DNA from: an uncultured Actinomyces sp.
GTDB lineage: Bacteria > Actinomycetota > Actinomycetes > Actinomycetales > Actinomycetaceae
Length of the DNA stretch: 32,538 nucleotides
Reading direction: 5' to 3'
Assembly (NCBI GenBank): GCA_938028585.1
Contig: CALIZH010000027.1
Coordinates: 1 to 32,538, forward strand
Positions 1-5,632 of the stretch are shown here, piece after piece. Under the pieces are notes generated by a model that worked only from the letters and a program-made list of their open reading frames with translations, was not told the origin of the DNA and searched no databases. Numbering within the stretch: the stretch's first letter is position 1; the number at the start of each line of letters is the position of its first letter. The position numbers and the translations under genes are program-made.

Positions 1-61
1 CCTCATGGAGCATCAAGCAGCAGTCGCTTTCGGAGTCGACATCATGTACGAGACCAACTGA
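1..61 (+). CDS. DUF4406-type protein, 3' end only
   Basis: Only the last 19 codons and the TGA are inside the window; the rest lies upstream. The sequence matches the end of the complete gene at 2382-2708 with one base difference (ACC AAC against ACC GAC), so the last residue is Asn instead of Asp. This is the end of a tandem, nearly identical copy of a DUF4406 / nucleoside 2-deoxyribosyltransferase-like gene. Both copies are followed by a hairpin sharing the same GCGC-rich stem. Function is inferred only from the full copy. Confidence 0.75.
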   Translation, partial: LMEHQAAVAFGVDIMYETN

Positions 62-63
62 CT

Positions 64-110
64 AAAGAAAGCGCCGGTTTCGAATTCGTAATGATTCCGG
101 CGCTTTCTTT
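64..110 (+). terminator. Rho-independent terminator
   Basis: A 14-bp perfect inverted repeat (64-77 with 97-110, core GCGCCGG/CCGGCGC) whose 3' arm ends in CTTTCTTT. It directly follows the stop of the partial DUF4406 gene. The same core recurs after the second copy at 2738-2762. Confidence 0.8.
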
Positions 111-145
111 ATACACACTACAAACAAAAATAGAAGGATAGACCA

Positions 146-313
146 ATGGCTAACGGTATCAAGCGTAATGACGATGGAACATTCACCGTCTCTAAAACTT
201 GGCTCGCAGACGCACTGGAAACGGCCTTCGAAAAGGGCATGTACGACAACGATTGTTGCAGTACGTGCGTCGCTGAAGAGATCATGAATTCCAGCATGAA
301 GGAAAACAAGTAA
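146..313 (+). CDS. Small hypothetical protein, 55 aa
   Basis: ATG preceded by an AGAAGGA ribosome binding site. The product is acidic and carries a Cys cluster (Cys37, Cys38, Cys41) inside a DNDCCSTC segment, which could bind a metal or form disulfides; there is no second CxxC pair, so it is not a classic zinc ribbon. It opens the plus-strand small-protein cluster, 19 nt before the next start. I do not recognise the family. Confidence 0.65.
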   Translation: MANGIKRNDDGTFTVSKTWLADALETAFEKGMYDNDCCSTCVAEEIMNSSMKENK

Positions 314-332
314 AAATTAGAGGCTTTGAAAA

Positions 333-647
333 ATGACTACAAACACAAACCCGCTCAATGAACTGAACGAACTGTACTGTGCACTAACGTGGAAGATGCG
401 CGATGTTGAAATTCCTGTCAAAGACAAGGACACCACTGCCCTCTCAAACCGTCCTTACGGTGAGCTTCTTGATGCTGGCACCGTCGTAAGGTTTAACAAC
501 CACACTTACTTTTATAGCTGCCCTTTCGGAATGATGGACCTTGAAGGAACGTGGACCGATGAAGAATCTGTCTCTTACAGTGTCCACGAGTTTCTGTGCA
601 AGATGATTGACGATGAGGGTTGCGTCGAAGTACTACTAGAAAGGTAA
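333..647 (+). CDS. Hypothetical protein, small beta-rich family, 104 aa
   Basis: ATG follows an AGAGG-containing site. The C-terminal part shows a pattern recurring in this window: a glycine turn with hydrophobic residues (DAGTVVRF), an aromatic strand (TYFY), then GTWTDEE and a hydrophobic C-terminal segment (CVEVLL). The same outline appears in the proteins at 661, 1010, 1660, 2975 (twice), 15606 and 15974. The helical N-terminus (NPLNELNELY) resembles that of the next gene (NPLSELSKNY), so these two are closer paralogs. No function is known to me. It is probably cotranscribed with its neighbours. Confidence 0.8.
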   Translation: MTTNTNPLNELNELYCALTWKMRDVEIPVKDKDTTALSNRPYGELLDAGTVVRFNNHTYFYSCPFGMMDLEGTWTDEESVSYSVHEFLCKMIDDEGCVEVLLER

Positions 648-660
648 AAGGAACTTTGCT

Positions 661-999
661 ATGAAAATCAACCCATTGAGCGAACTATCGAAGAATTACG
701 CCGAACTAGTGACCTTAGCCTACACAACCAAGATCAATATTTTCGACGAAAACCGCGATAACCCGAAAGCTAAGCTCTTTTACGTCGATATTCTCATTCC
801 TGGAATAGTCGTTTACCACTATGGGCAACAATGGACACTTTCTAAACAAGTTGGTGAACCTATTTTCCATAGTGTGTGGACAAACACCGAAGGCGAAACA
901 AAGAGCGCTTACCGATTCTTGAACGATGTCATTGAAGGTCAGTATTGGCCTGTCGAAATCATCTTTAATCCCGCACGATTCACTTCTAAGTGTTATTAA
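661..999 (+). CDS. Hypothetical protein, small beta-rich family, 112 aa
   Basis: Starts 13 nt after the previous stop with AAAGGAAC upstream. It is a paralog of the protein at 333-647: similar N-terminus (INPLSELSKNYAEL), glycine turn PGIVVYH, aromatic strand QWTL, and a VWTNTEGE segment matching the neighbour's TWTDEE. The end (VEIIFNPARF) is a hydrophobic strand. The domain looks like a compact beta fold with one helix, with no catalytic motif. Function unknown. Confidence 0.8.
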   Translation: MKINPLSELSKNYAELVTLAYTTKINIFDENRDNPKAKLFYVDILIPGIVVYHYGQQWTLSKQVGEPIFHSVWTNTEGETKSAYRFLNDVIEGQYWPVEIIFNPARFTSKCY

Positions 1000-1009
1000 G
1001 GATGTGCTT

Positions 1010-1225
1010 GTGTTCATTCCACAGATTATTTACCTAAAAAGAATCGGCAGCGGTGCCCTGGTGCGTATCGAACGGTTGAACAAATCGTTCTTTCTCGTCC
1101 TTGGTGAACTAACCTATTATTGGTTAGACAACAAGGGTAACTACTACAGTGAAGACGCATTCAACGCCCTATGTCATCAATACGGCTACGAGATCATTGA
1201 CCCTGGGCACCGTGTCTTTCATTAG
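1010..1225 (+). CDS. Hypothetical protein, small beta-rich family, 71 aa (GTG start)
   Basis: The open frame extends back to 926 inside the previous gene, but that start lacks a ribosome binding site. GTG at 1010 sits 7 nt after AAGGA, directly behind the upstream stop, and gives a protein with the family outline: SGALVRI, FFLV, YYWLDNKG, then a YEIIDPG end. GTG at 1004 is an alternative. Likely translationally coupled to the gene before it. Function unknown. Confidence 0.65.
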   Translation: MFIPQIIYLKRIGSGALVRIERLNKSFFLVLGELTYYWLDNKGNYYSEDAFNALCHQYGYEIIDPGHRVFH

Positions 1226-1274
1226 TCTCTTATCCAAGATGACCGATCAAAAAAGAAGGGAAGGAAAACACAAA

Positions 1275-1634
1275 ATGCTGACCGACGAAGACATCAAGCG
1301 TATTGGTGTTGAGTTCACCAAACGCATGATTGATAATCGCATCAGTGAAAACAGACAACGGCGACGCAACAAGCAGAAATCTGCACACACGACCACCACC
1401 CGATTTGATTTTCAGGATGGCAACGGAGATCTTTACGACCTCGGTGACTACTCTAAAGAAGCCCCTGCAATCATCGACATGTCTTACGATGATTATGGTT
1501 ACTTCTATCTAATCTTCGATCAACATGGCGTGCCACATTGGATTAGCGAACAGTCCCATATGAGGACAGTCGAAGAAATGGCTGAGTTTCTCGATGAGAA
1601 ACTCTGGGGTGAGTTCACAATCATCCAACTCTAA
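1275..1634 (+). CDS. Hypothetical protein, paralog of the 3541-3888 product, 119 aa
   Basis: The frame is open from 1149, but ATG 1275 has AAGGA 8 nt upstream and gives an N-terminus (MLTDEDIKRI) that aligns with the paralog at 3541 (MNELTEADINLI). The two proteins align to the end: an N-terminal helix, a basic linker (residues about 24-38 here: RQRRRNKQK), a core with PAIIDM, a WIS/WVG strand, a helix with EEMAEFLDEKL and the shared end GEFTIIQL / GEFKFTQF. The paralog places the start firmly. No function recognised. Confidence 0.8.
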   Translation: MLTDEDIKRIGVEFTKRMIDNRISENRQRRRNKQKSAHTTTTRFDFQDGNGDLYDLGDYSKEAPAIIDMSYDDYGYFYLIFDQHGVPHWISEQSHMRTVEEMAEFLDEKLWGEFTIIQL

Positions 1635-1659
1635 TAGAAGATACGAGGAGATCAAACAC

Positions 1660-1905
1660 ATGAACATTATGGGTTTTCGCAGACACATGCAAACCGATTT
1701 CGATCTCAATGAAACGTCATCCGGCGACATCATCGAGGTGAACGACGAGCTCTTCTTTGCACACTGCAATGCCAATGGCTGGCGTCGATTCACTGATGAA
1801 AACGGGCGTGTCTACACGCCCGAAGAACTCAGTGAGAAATTCGCAAACGCGCCTGTACCAACGCTTCAACGATACAATCGCATGTGGTGGTACGAAGCCA
1901 TGTAG
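1660..1905 (+). CDS. Hypothetical protein, small beta-rich family, 81 aa
   Basis: ATG lies 10 nt after GAGGAG. The protein has the recurring outline SGDIIEV, LFFA, WRRFTDENGRVY and a helix (EELSEKFAN), so it belongs with the products at 333, 661 and 1010. It is the last gene of the first small-protein run and is followed by a hairpin terminator at 1925. Function unknown. Confidence 0.75.
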   Translation: MNIMGFRRHMQTDFDLNETSSGDIIEVNDELFFAHCNANGWRRFTDENGRVYTPEELSEKFANAPVPTLQRYNRMWWYEAM

Positions 1906-1924
1906 TCTGAGACTTAACCACTCG

Positions 1925-1943
1925 GCCAAGTAACGCACTTGGC
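1925..1943 (+). terminator. Short terminator
   Basis: GCCAAGT-AACGC-ACTTGGC, a 7-bp stem with a 5-nt loop, followed by TTTAT. It ends the small-protein run just before the tRNA cluster. Confidence 0.6.
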
Positions 1944-1947
1944 TTTA

Positions 1948-2018
1948 TCTCGAATAGTGTAAAGGCAGCACACCGGATTTTGGTTCCGGGAATCTAGGTT
2001 CGAATCCTAGTTCGAGAA
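1948..2018 (+). tRNA. tRNA-Gln (anticodon UUG)
   Basis: A complete class I cloverleaf. The acceptor is TCTCGAA (1948-1954) with TTCGAGA (2011-2017). The D stem is 1957-1960/1968-1971. The anticodon stem is CCGGA/TCCGG (1973-1977/1985-1989) with a 7-nt loop TTTTGGT, placing TTG at 1980-1982. The T arm is CTAGG-TTCGAAT-CCTAG (1994-2010). The discriminator is A2018. CCA is not encoded. The only canonical tRNA in the window. Confidence 0.85.
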
Positions 2019-2019
2019 C

Positions 2020-2057
2020 TAGTCAACGCGTATTTGTTTCCTTTCTAGCGTTGACTA
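2020..2057 (+). repeat. Inverted repeat between tRNA genes
   Basis: A 10-bp perfect stem TAGTCAACGC/GCGTTGACTA (2020-2029 with 2048-2057) around an 18-nt T-rich loop, starting 2 nt after the tRNA-Gln. It could be a processing signal or a terminator without a clear T tract. Confidence 0.6.
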
Positions 2058-2060
2058 TGG

Positions 2061-2091
2061 GTCACCCTCAGCCTAGTTAACTGTGGGTGAC
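2061..2091 (+). repeat. Second inverted repeat between tRNA genes
   Basis: GTCACCC/GGGTGAC (2061-2067 with 2085-2091) around a 17-nt loop, ending 2 nt before the acceptor of the next tRNA-like element. Its layout resembles the preceding repeat (loops of 17 and 18 nt). Confidence 0.55.
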
Positions 2092-2092
2092 A

Positions 2093-2192
2093 AGCTGCTT
2101 AGCTCAATTGGGAGAGTGGCTGCTTTACCGTTTGATTGTTTTTACAATCAGACGGTCGAGTGGCCGATACAGGTTCGAGCCCTGTAGCAGCA
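2093..2192 (+). tRNA. tRNA-like element with an extra hairpin at the anticodon
   Basis: Acceptor arms AGCTGCT (2093-2099) and AGCAGCA (2186-2192) pair except at the first position (A-A). T8-A9 and a D arm GCTC...GAGT (2102-2117) follow, and a normal T arm ACAGG-TTCGAGC-CCTGT lies at 2169-2185. The middle is abnormal: a 13-bp hairpin (2127-2139 with 2144-2156, TTTT loop) sits where a 17-nt anticodon arm belongs. A weak flanking stem GCTGC (2119-2123) / GTGGC (2160-2164) would open into TTTACCG, compatible with a UAC anticodon, but that is speculative. It may be a decayed tRNA or one with an inserted hairpin. Confidence 0.45.
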
Positions 2193-2196
2193 CTAA

Positions 2197-2326
2197 GGGC
2201 CGTAGACGGGTGGCTCAGTGTCTGATGACGAACATGGCAACAACCGATATTGCTGGTGCACAAGCGATATTACTGTAGTTACCTGTTCCATTGGAAATTT
2301 CGCAGGTTCGAGTCCTGCATGGTCCA
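2197..2326 (+). tRNA. Second abnormal tRNA-like element
   Basis: Acceptor GGGCCGT (2197-2203) pairs with ATGGTCC (2319-2325) using two G-U pairs. The D stem AGAC/GTCT (2204-2207/2220-2223) has a GG-containing loop, and the T arm GCAGG-TTCGAGT-CCTGC (2302-2318) is canonical. Between the D and T arms lie 78 nt, far more than an anticodon arm plus any variable arm. Within it ATGG-C-AACA (2234-2242) pairs with TGTTCCAT (2284-2291), leaving one bulged C. No anticodon can be assigned. It starts 4 nt after the previous element. Confidence 0.4.
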
Positions 2327-2381
2327 CAAAACAACTCAATAACACGCACACACAACAATCGATCGAAAGGATCTCGTCATC

Positions 2382-2708
2382 ATGTCCACCAAGTATGCAG
2401 TCATTTCCCAGCCCATGAAGGGCATCGATCCCGATAAGGTCAAGCTGCAGCGAGAGAAAGCTGAAGCCGCTGTTCGGGCTGCTGGCTATGAACCCATCGA
2501 TACTGTCTACGAAGAGGACTTCAAGTACGATGTCGACAACGACAATGTCGTCAATCCTGCACTGTGGCACATGGGACTCGCACTGATGCGTCTCTCAAAG
2601 GCGCATGTGATCTACATGTGCGACGGATGGGACACTACGCGCGGATGCCTCATGGAGCATCAAGCAGCAGTCGCTTTCGGAGTCGACATCATGTACGAGA
2701 CCGACTGA
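2382..2708 (+). CDS. DUF4406 / nucleoside 2-deoxyribosyltransferase-like protein, 108 aa
   Basis: The protein opens with a strand and the motif SQPMKG (residues 9-14), has GYEPIDTVY in the middle, then a helix, the strand VIYMCDGWD and TTRGCLMEHQAA near the end. This order is typical of the DUF4406 proteins common in phages and plasmids, which adopt the nucleoside 2-deoxyribosyltransferase / TIR-like fold. Enzymatic activity is not established for the group. RBS AAGGA precedes ATG. A near-identical 3' end is present at 1-61, so the gene is duplicated. It follows the tRNA cluster directly. Confidence 0.8.
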   Translation: MSTKYAVISQPMKGIDPDKVKLQREKAEAAVRAAGYEPIDTVYEEDFKYDVDNDNVVNPALWHMGLALMRLSKAHVIYMCDGWDTTRGCLMEHQAAVAFGVDIMYETD

Positions 2709-2737
2709 CACAGGCTATAGGCTCACAACCACATAGA

Positions 2738-2762
2738 GGAAGCGTCGGAACCGGCGCTTTCC
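2738..2762 (+). terminator. Rho-independent terminator
   Basis: GGAAGCGTCGG pairs with CCGGCGCTTTCC around AA, followed by TTTAT. It is a degenerate copy of the hairpin at 64-110 and supports duplication of the whole gene plus terminator. Confidence 0.7.
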
Positions 2763-2790
2763 TTTATGCACTACAGAGAGATAACTAATT

Positions 2791-2964
2791 ATGAATTCTG
2801 AAGCAATCGAAACGATTAGACGCCTTGATGCAAACGTGCACCGCGCTGACAATGAACCACTCACTGTCGACATCAGCGTCTCTGTGCGTCTCGATGATGG
2901 CGAACATTCTGTCTCCATCACATGGAATCCGCACACCGATGAAGTGTCCCTCGAACGCATCTAA
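2791..2964 (+). CDS. Small hypothetical protein, 57 aa
   Basis: ATG at 2791, with GAGAGA about 10 nt upstream as a weak ribosome binding site. The N-terminal half is helical (EAIETIRRLDANV). The second half alternates as beta strands (VDISVSVRLDDG, HSVSITWN), consistent with a tiny alpha-beta protein. The TAA lies 10 nt before the next start, so the genes are probably cotranscribed. No family recognised. Confidence 0.65.
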   Translation: MNSEAIETIRRLDANVHRADNEPLTVDISVSVRLDDGEHSVSITWNPHTDEVSLERI

Positions 2965-2974
2965 AGGAAATAAA

Positions 2975-3541
2975 ATGCTCATTCCAATCAATATCGATAA
3001 TATCCGTCTTGTGGAAGAGACTGAAACACTCAAAGAGGTGCTCTATAACGTCAAGACAGGAACACTTGTGCATGTGGAAGTAAACGGCACCACTTACACA
3101 TTCACTGCATACAAGAATAGCATCAACAACGAAGTCAATAACTTCCGATTGAGCGATTCTGATTCAAACGTTACAGCATACACTGTACCAGGGGTTATGC
3201 ATTTCATTCACGGTAACAACCCTGAATATGACGAAGCTGTCGACGTGAAGATCATTGAACCGTCAGCACAGTCGGATAGCTCCAACGAAACAACAAACAA
3301 GAAAGATGCGAACAACATGCTCATCGATTTCAACGAACTCACAACCCCGTTCCATCGACTCGCACCTGGCGCGGTGTTGATCGGTCCTGACGACACTCGT
3401 TACATGAAGTCTGTCACCGAAGACTGGGAATACATCTGGACCAACTGCTATGACTGGGCCATCCGTTCGGGTCTCACCGAAAAGCAGATGGAGAGCTCCA
3501 TCAATGGTGACAACGGTGAAGATTGGAAGGTGATCCTCTGA
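2975..3541 (+). CDS. Hypothetical two-domain protein, small beta-rich family, 188 aa
   Basis: The frame is open from 2825, but ATG 2975 has AAAGGAA just upstream and follows the preceding stop. Residues about 1-90 carry the outline TGTLVHV / TYTF. A polar linker (about 95-112, rich in Ser, Asn, Lys) follows, and residues about 115-188 repeat the outline (PGAVLIG, RYMK, EYIWTNCY, WKVIL). It therefore looks like a fusion of two of the domains found singly at 333, 661, 1010 and 1660. Its stop overlaps the next start (TGATG). Function unknown. Confidence 0.75.
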   Translation: MLIPINIDNIRLVEETETLKEVLYNVKTGTLVHVEVNGTTYTFTAYKNSINNEVNNFRLSDSDSNVTAYTVPGVMHFIHGNNPEYDEAVDVKIIEPSAQSDSSNETTNKKDANNMLIDFNELTTPFHRLAPGAVLIGPDDTRYMKSVTEDWEYIWTNCYDWAIRSGLTEKQMESSINGDNGEDWKVIL

Positions 3542-3888
3542 TGAACGAGCTCACTGAAGCTGACATCAACCTCATCGCAGACAAAGTCGCACAGCGCCTT
3601 TCACCCGAACAATCTACTCCCGAGAAACTTCCTCATGCGCACCAGTCATCGTTGGGTCGACATGGATTCGTAGATGGTCTAGGGAATCACTACAACCTTC
3701 TCGATTTCCTCCGTGGACCGGCGGTCATCGATATGACTGAGGATGGATGCGGGTGTTTCTTCCTCGTCTTCAACAACGGCAAACCGAGCCACTGGGTTGG
3801 CGATTCCGGTGTTGAGAAAAACATGGAAGAGATGATCGAATTCATCACTGACGAGTTGACCGGTGAATTCAAGTTCACCCAGTTCTAA
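3541..3888 (+). CDS. Hypothetical protein, paralog of the 1275-1634 product, 115 aa
   Basis: ATG overlaps the stop of the upstream gene by one base, implying coupled translation. It aligns over its full length with the 119-aa protein at 1275: N-terminal helix (TEADINLIADKV), variable linker, PAVIDM, a FFLVF strand, HWVG, EEMIEFITDEL and the end GEFKFTQF. Two copies of this pair of families within 2.3 kb show local duplication. Function unknown. Confidence 0.8.
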   Translation: MNELTEADINLIADKVAQRLSPEQSTPEKLPHAHQSSLGRHGFVDGLGNHYNLLDFLRGPAVIDMTEDGCGCFFLVFNNGKPSHWVGDSGVEKNMEEMIEFITDELTGEFKFTQF

Positions 3889-3921
3889 GAGAAAGAGTCT
3901 TCTTCGAAGACTAAGAATCCG

Positions 3922-3957
3922 TACATCGCAGATGTACTAGGATATTTATTGATAGAG
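3922..3957 (+). promoter_or_regulatory. Hairpin-N11-TTGATAGA leader element, copy 1 (upstream of ssb)
   Basis: GTACATC-GCA-GATGTAC (3922-3938), a 7-bp stem with a triloop, then exactly 11 nt, then TTGATAGA (3950-3957). The ATG of ssb is 81 nt from the start of the hairpin. The same layout recurs at 12661, 14895, 15524, 20439 and 21088, with different stem sequences that keep pairing. Confidence 0.6.
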
Positions 3958-4002
3958 ATCGTAAGACGATCTAACTCTAGCCATACGAAGGAGAAAACAA
4001 AC

Positions 4003-4527
4003 ATGGCAAACGTCAACCCCAAGAACTTCGCTATTATCAAGGGTCGCCTGGCCTCTGATCCGCGTTTCTTCACCAACAAGGACGGTTCGCGCACGGTTCG
4101 CTTCACCGTTCTGGCCGACCAGAACTTCACCAAGCGAAACGGCGAGCGCGGAACCGACGCGGTGTCCGTCGAGCGCTTCATCCCCAACGACCGTGGAAAC
4201 GGCGTCTTTGACATGATTCACCAGGGCGACCTGGTGACCGTCATGCACCACCCGACTACCGATGTGTACACGGATCCCGATACCGGGGAAACCCACTACA
4301 TCCCAAAGAACATCGTCGATGACGTTCAGATGGATGAGAAGCGCGAGGTGACCACTGCACGTCTCGCCCGACGCGCCGCCGAGCAGGATGCGCGTAACCG
4401 CGCTGCTCAGGCTGCGCAGGCTGCTGCTCCTGCGCCTGTTTCTCAGGCTCCCGTCTTCGCGGACGACGCGCTCAATGCGTCTGATCCGTTTGGTGACGGG
4501 TTCGATCATGGTAACCCGCCCTTCTGA
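4003..4527 (+). CDS. ssb: Single-stranded DNA-binding protein
   Basis: The product (174 aa) has an N-terminal OB fold of about 110 residues (KNFAIIKGRLASDPRFF, RTVRFTVLADQNF, DLVTVMHH), then an Ala/Gln/Pro-rich flexible linker (about 125-150) and an acidic tip ending DPFGDGF...GNPPF. This matches the usual SSB plan, with the terminal PPF for partner proteins. AAGGAG precedes ATG 4003; the upstream in-frame ATG at 3949 lies in the leader element and is not favoured. It binds ssDNA during replication, repair or conjugal transfer. The OB domain is rather divergent from host-type SSBs, as expected for plasmid or phage copies. Confidence 0.88.
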   Translation: MANVNPKNFAIIKGRLASDPRFFTNKDGSRTVRFTVLADQNFTKRNGERGTDAVSVERFIPNDRGNGVFDMIHQGDLVTVMHHPTTDVYTDPDTGETHYIPKNIVDDVQMDEKREVTTARLARRAAEQDARNRAAQAAQAAAPAPVSQAPVFADDALNASDPFGDGFDHGNPPF

Positions 4528-4601
4528 GAAGAGCATGGTAAGATTCTGATCAACAACCACAATCACAACTGAATCGCACAACAGAATATCGCAAACAACA
4601 C

Positions 4602-4645
4602 CAATATCCCGTAGCACGGTTGCACACCGTTGCTACGGGATATTG
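4602..4645. terminator. Bidirectional terminator between ssb and the nuclease gene
   Basis: A 15-bp perfect stem CAATATCCCGTAGCA/TGCTACGGGATATTG (4602-4616 with 4631-4645), extended by CGG/CCG in the loop, followed by CTTTA on the plus strand. It separates two convergent genes. Confidence 0.8.
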
Positions 4646-4668
4646 CTTTACACAGTGATCAGTGCCGA

Positions 4669-5529
4669 TTAGTAGCCGATGACCTCCGTTTCGACTTCAT
4701 CGATCACGTCTTGAGGGATGTCAGCAACCGCGATACGGAAAACTTTGTTCATTCGCGGATTGTAGATCCCAAGATACTTAACGTTCTGGAACTCAGGATG
4801 GATGGAATACAGTCCCATGCGCCAATACATGAGCAACTGAAGCGTATGATCCTTCGTAGGTCGCGCCTTGGATACTTTGAAGTCCCACAATGTATCCTCG
4901 GTCATGAAATCGCCATCACCCGCCGACACTATCTTCGTATAACCTCCTTCGAACGTAAAACCATCCAAGGTCTTCGGGCCGTACTCATCCAAGAAACGCA
5001 AGGATCGTTTAACCATGGTACGAACATTCTCGATTGTATCGGTGTCAGGATTAATGTTCTGAACGGGCTTGTAATGCATAACTCCTGCCCTATAGCAGAC
5101 ATCAAAACCGGATAGTCTAATAGCACTCACAATCGAAGTATCATCCAAACCTTTAACAGTGCTCAACAACCCCTCTGCCAATGACAATTCGTCAATCATA
5201 CCCGCACCAAGCAATGAAACCCCAAAAGCATCTTCAGTAGACGTTCCGGTCATGACACGAGTCAGATAATCAACAGTCATACCGATAAGACTCGGATGTA
5301 TATTTTCTTTTGGGTTCAAAGTTTCAATACCATCACCCAAAGAAATAACTTCTAAATCCTTCGATTTGATATAACCGCCTCGGGGTTGCTTCACTTGCTT
5401 AATGCGCCGCGTAACGGAAGGACCTGACAACTCATTTAGCAAGAGCTTGCCTTCCAATATTTGCTCCACCTCAAATTCGACCAAAGAGTACATAACACGT
5501 GCACATCTCTGCAACAACTCAATATCCAT
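4669..5529 (-). CDS. PD-(D/E)XK superfamily nuclease, Cas4/RecB-like
   Basis: 286 aa. The C-terminal third carries the superfamily signature: GDGD (residues about 204-207), WDFK with Asp216 and Lys218, and QLLMY (Gln231-Tyr235), the QxxxY motif typical of RecB/Cas4-like members. The N-terminal 180 residues are of unknown role. ATG 5529 lies 9 nt from AAGGAG; GTG 5532, 6 nt from it, is an alternative start. It is the last gene of the minus-strand block after the sortase. A truncated copy with the catalytic residues altered lies at 21881. The expected role is processing DNA ends in replication or recombination, acting on plasmid or foreign DNA. Confidence 0.75.
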   Translation of the reverse strand: MDIELLQRCARVMYSLVEFEVEQILEGKLLLNELSGPSVTRRIKQVKQPRGGYIKSKDLEVISLGDGIETLNPKENIHPSLIGMTVDYLTRVMTGTSTEDAFGVSLLGAGMIDELSLAEGLLSTVKGLDDTSIVSAIRLSGFDVCYRAGVMHYKPVQNINPDTDTIENVRTMVKRSLRFLDEYGPKTLDGFTFEGGYTKIVSAGDGDFMTEDTLWDFKVSKARPTKDHTLQLLMYWRMGLYSIHPEFQNVKYLGIYNPRMNKVFRIAVADIPQDVIDEVETEVIGY

Positions 5530-5564
5530 CACTCATCACTCCTTCGGAATAGTCCAACCTGTTT

Positions 5565-5621
5565 GGCATCTCATCGACCAAAGCCACTCTAACACAAGAA
5601 CACTTTGACCGACGAGATGCC
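5565..5621 (-). terminator. Inverted repeat between sortase and nuclease genes
   Basis: GGCATCTCATCG (5565-5576) pairs with CGACGAGATGCC (5610-5621) with one mismatch, around 33 nt. It lies just beyond the sortase stop and before the nuclease gene's ribosome binding site. It may be a leaky terminator or attenuator; there is no strong T tract. Confidence 0.45.
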
Positions 5622-5632
5622 TCAATGATACA

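Noticed and set aside
1908..1930. Minus-strand GGCCGAGTGGTTAAG, resembling the D arm of tRNA-Ser or tRNA-Leu
   Set aside because: No matching T arm or acceptor follows on that strand, and the stretch is explained by a terminator and the end of a gene.
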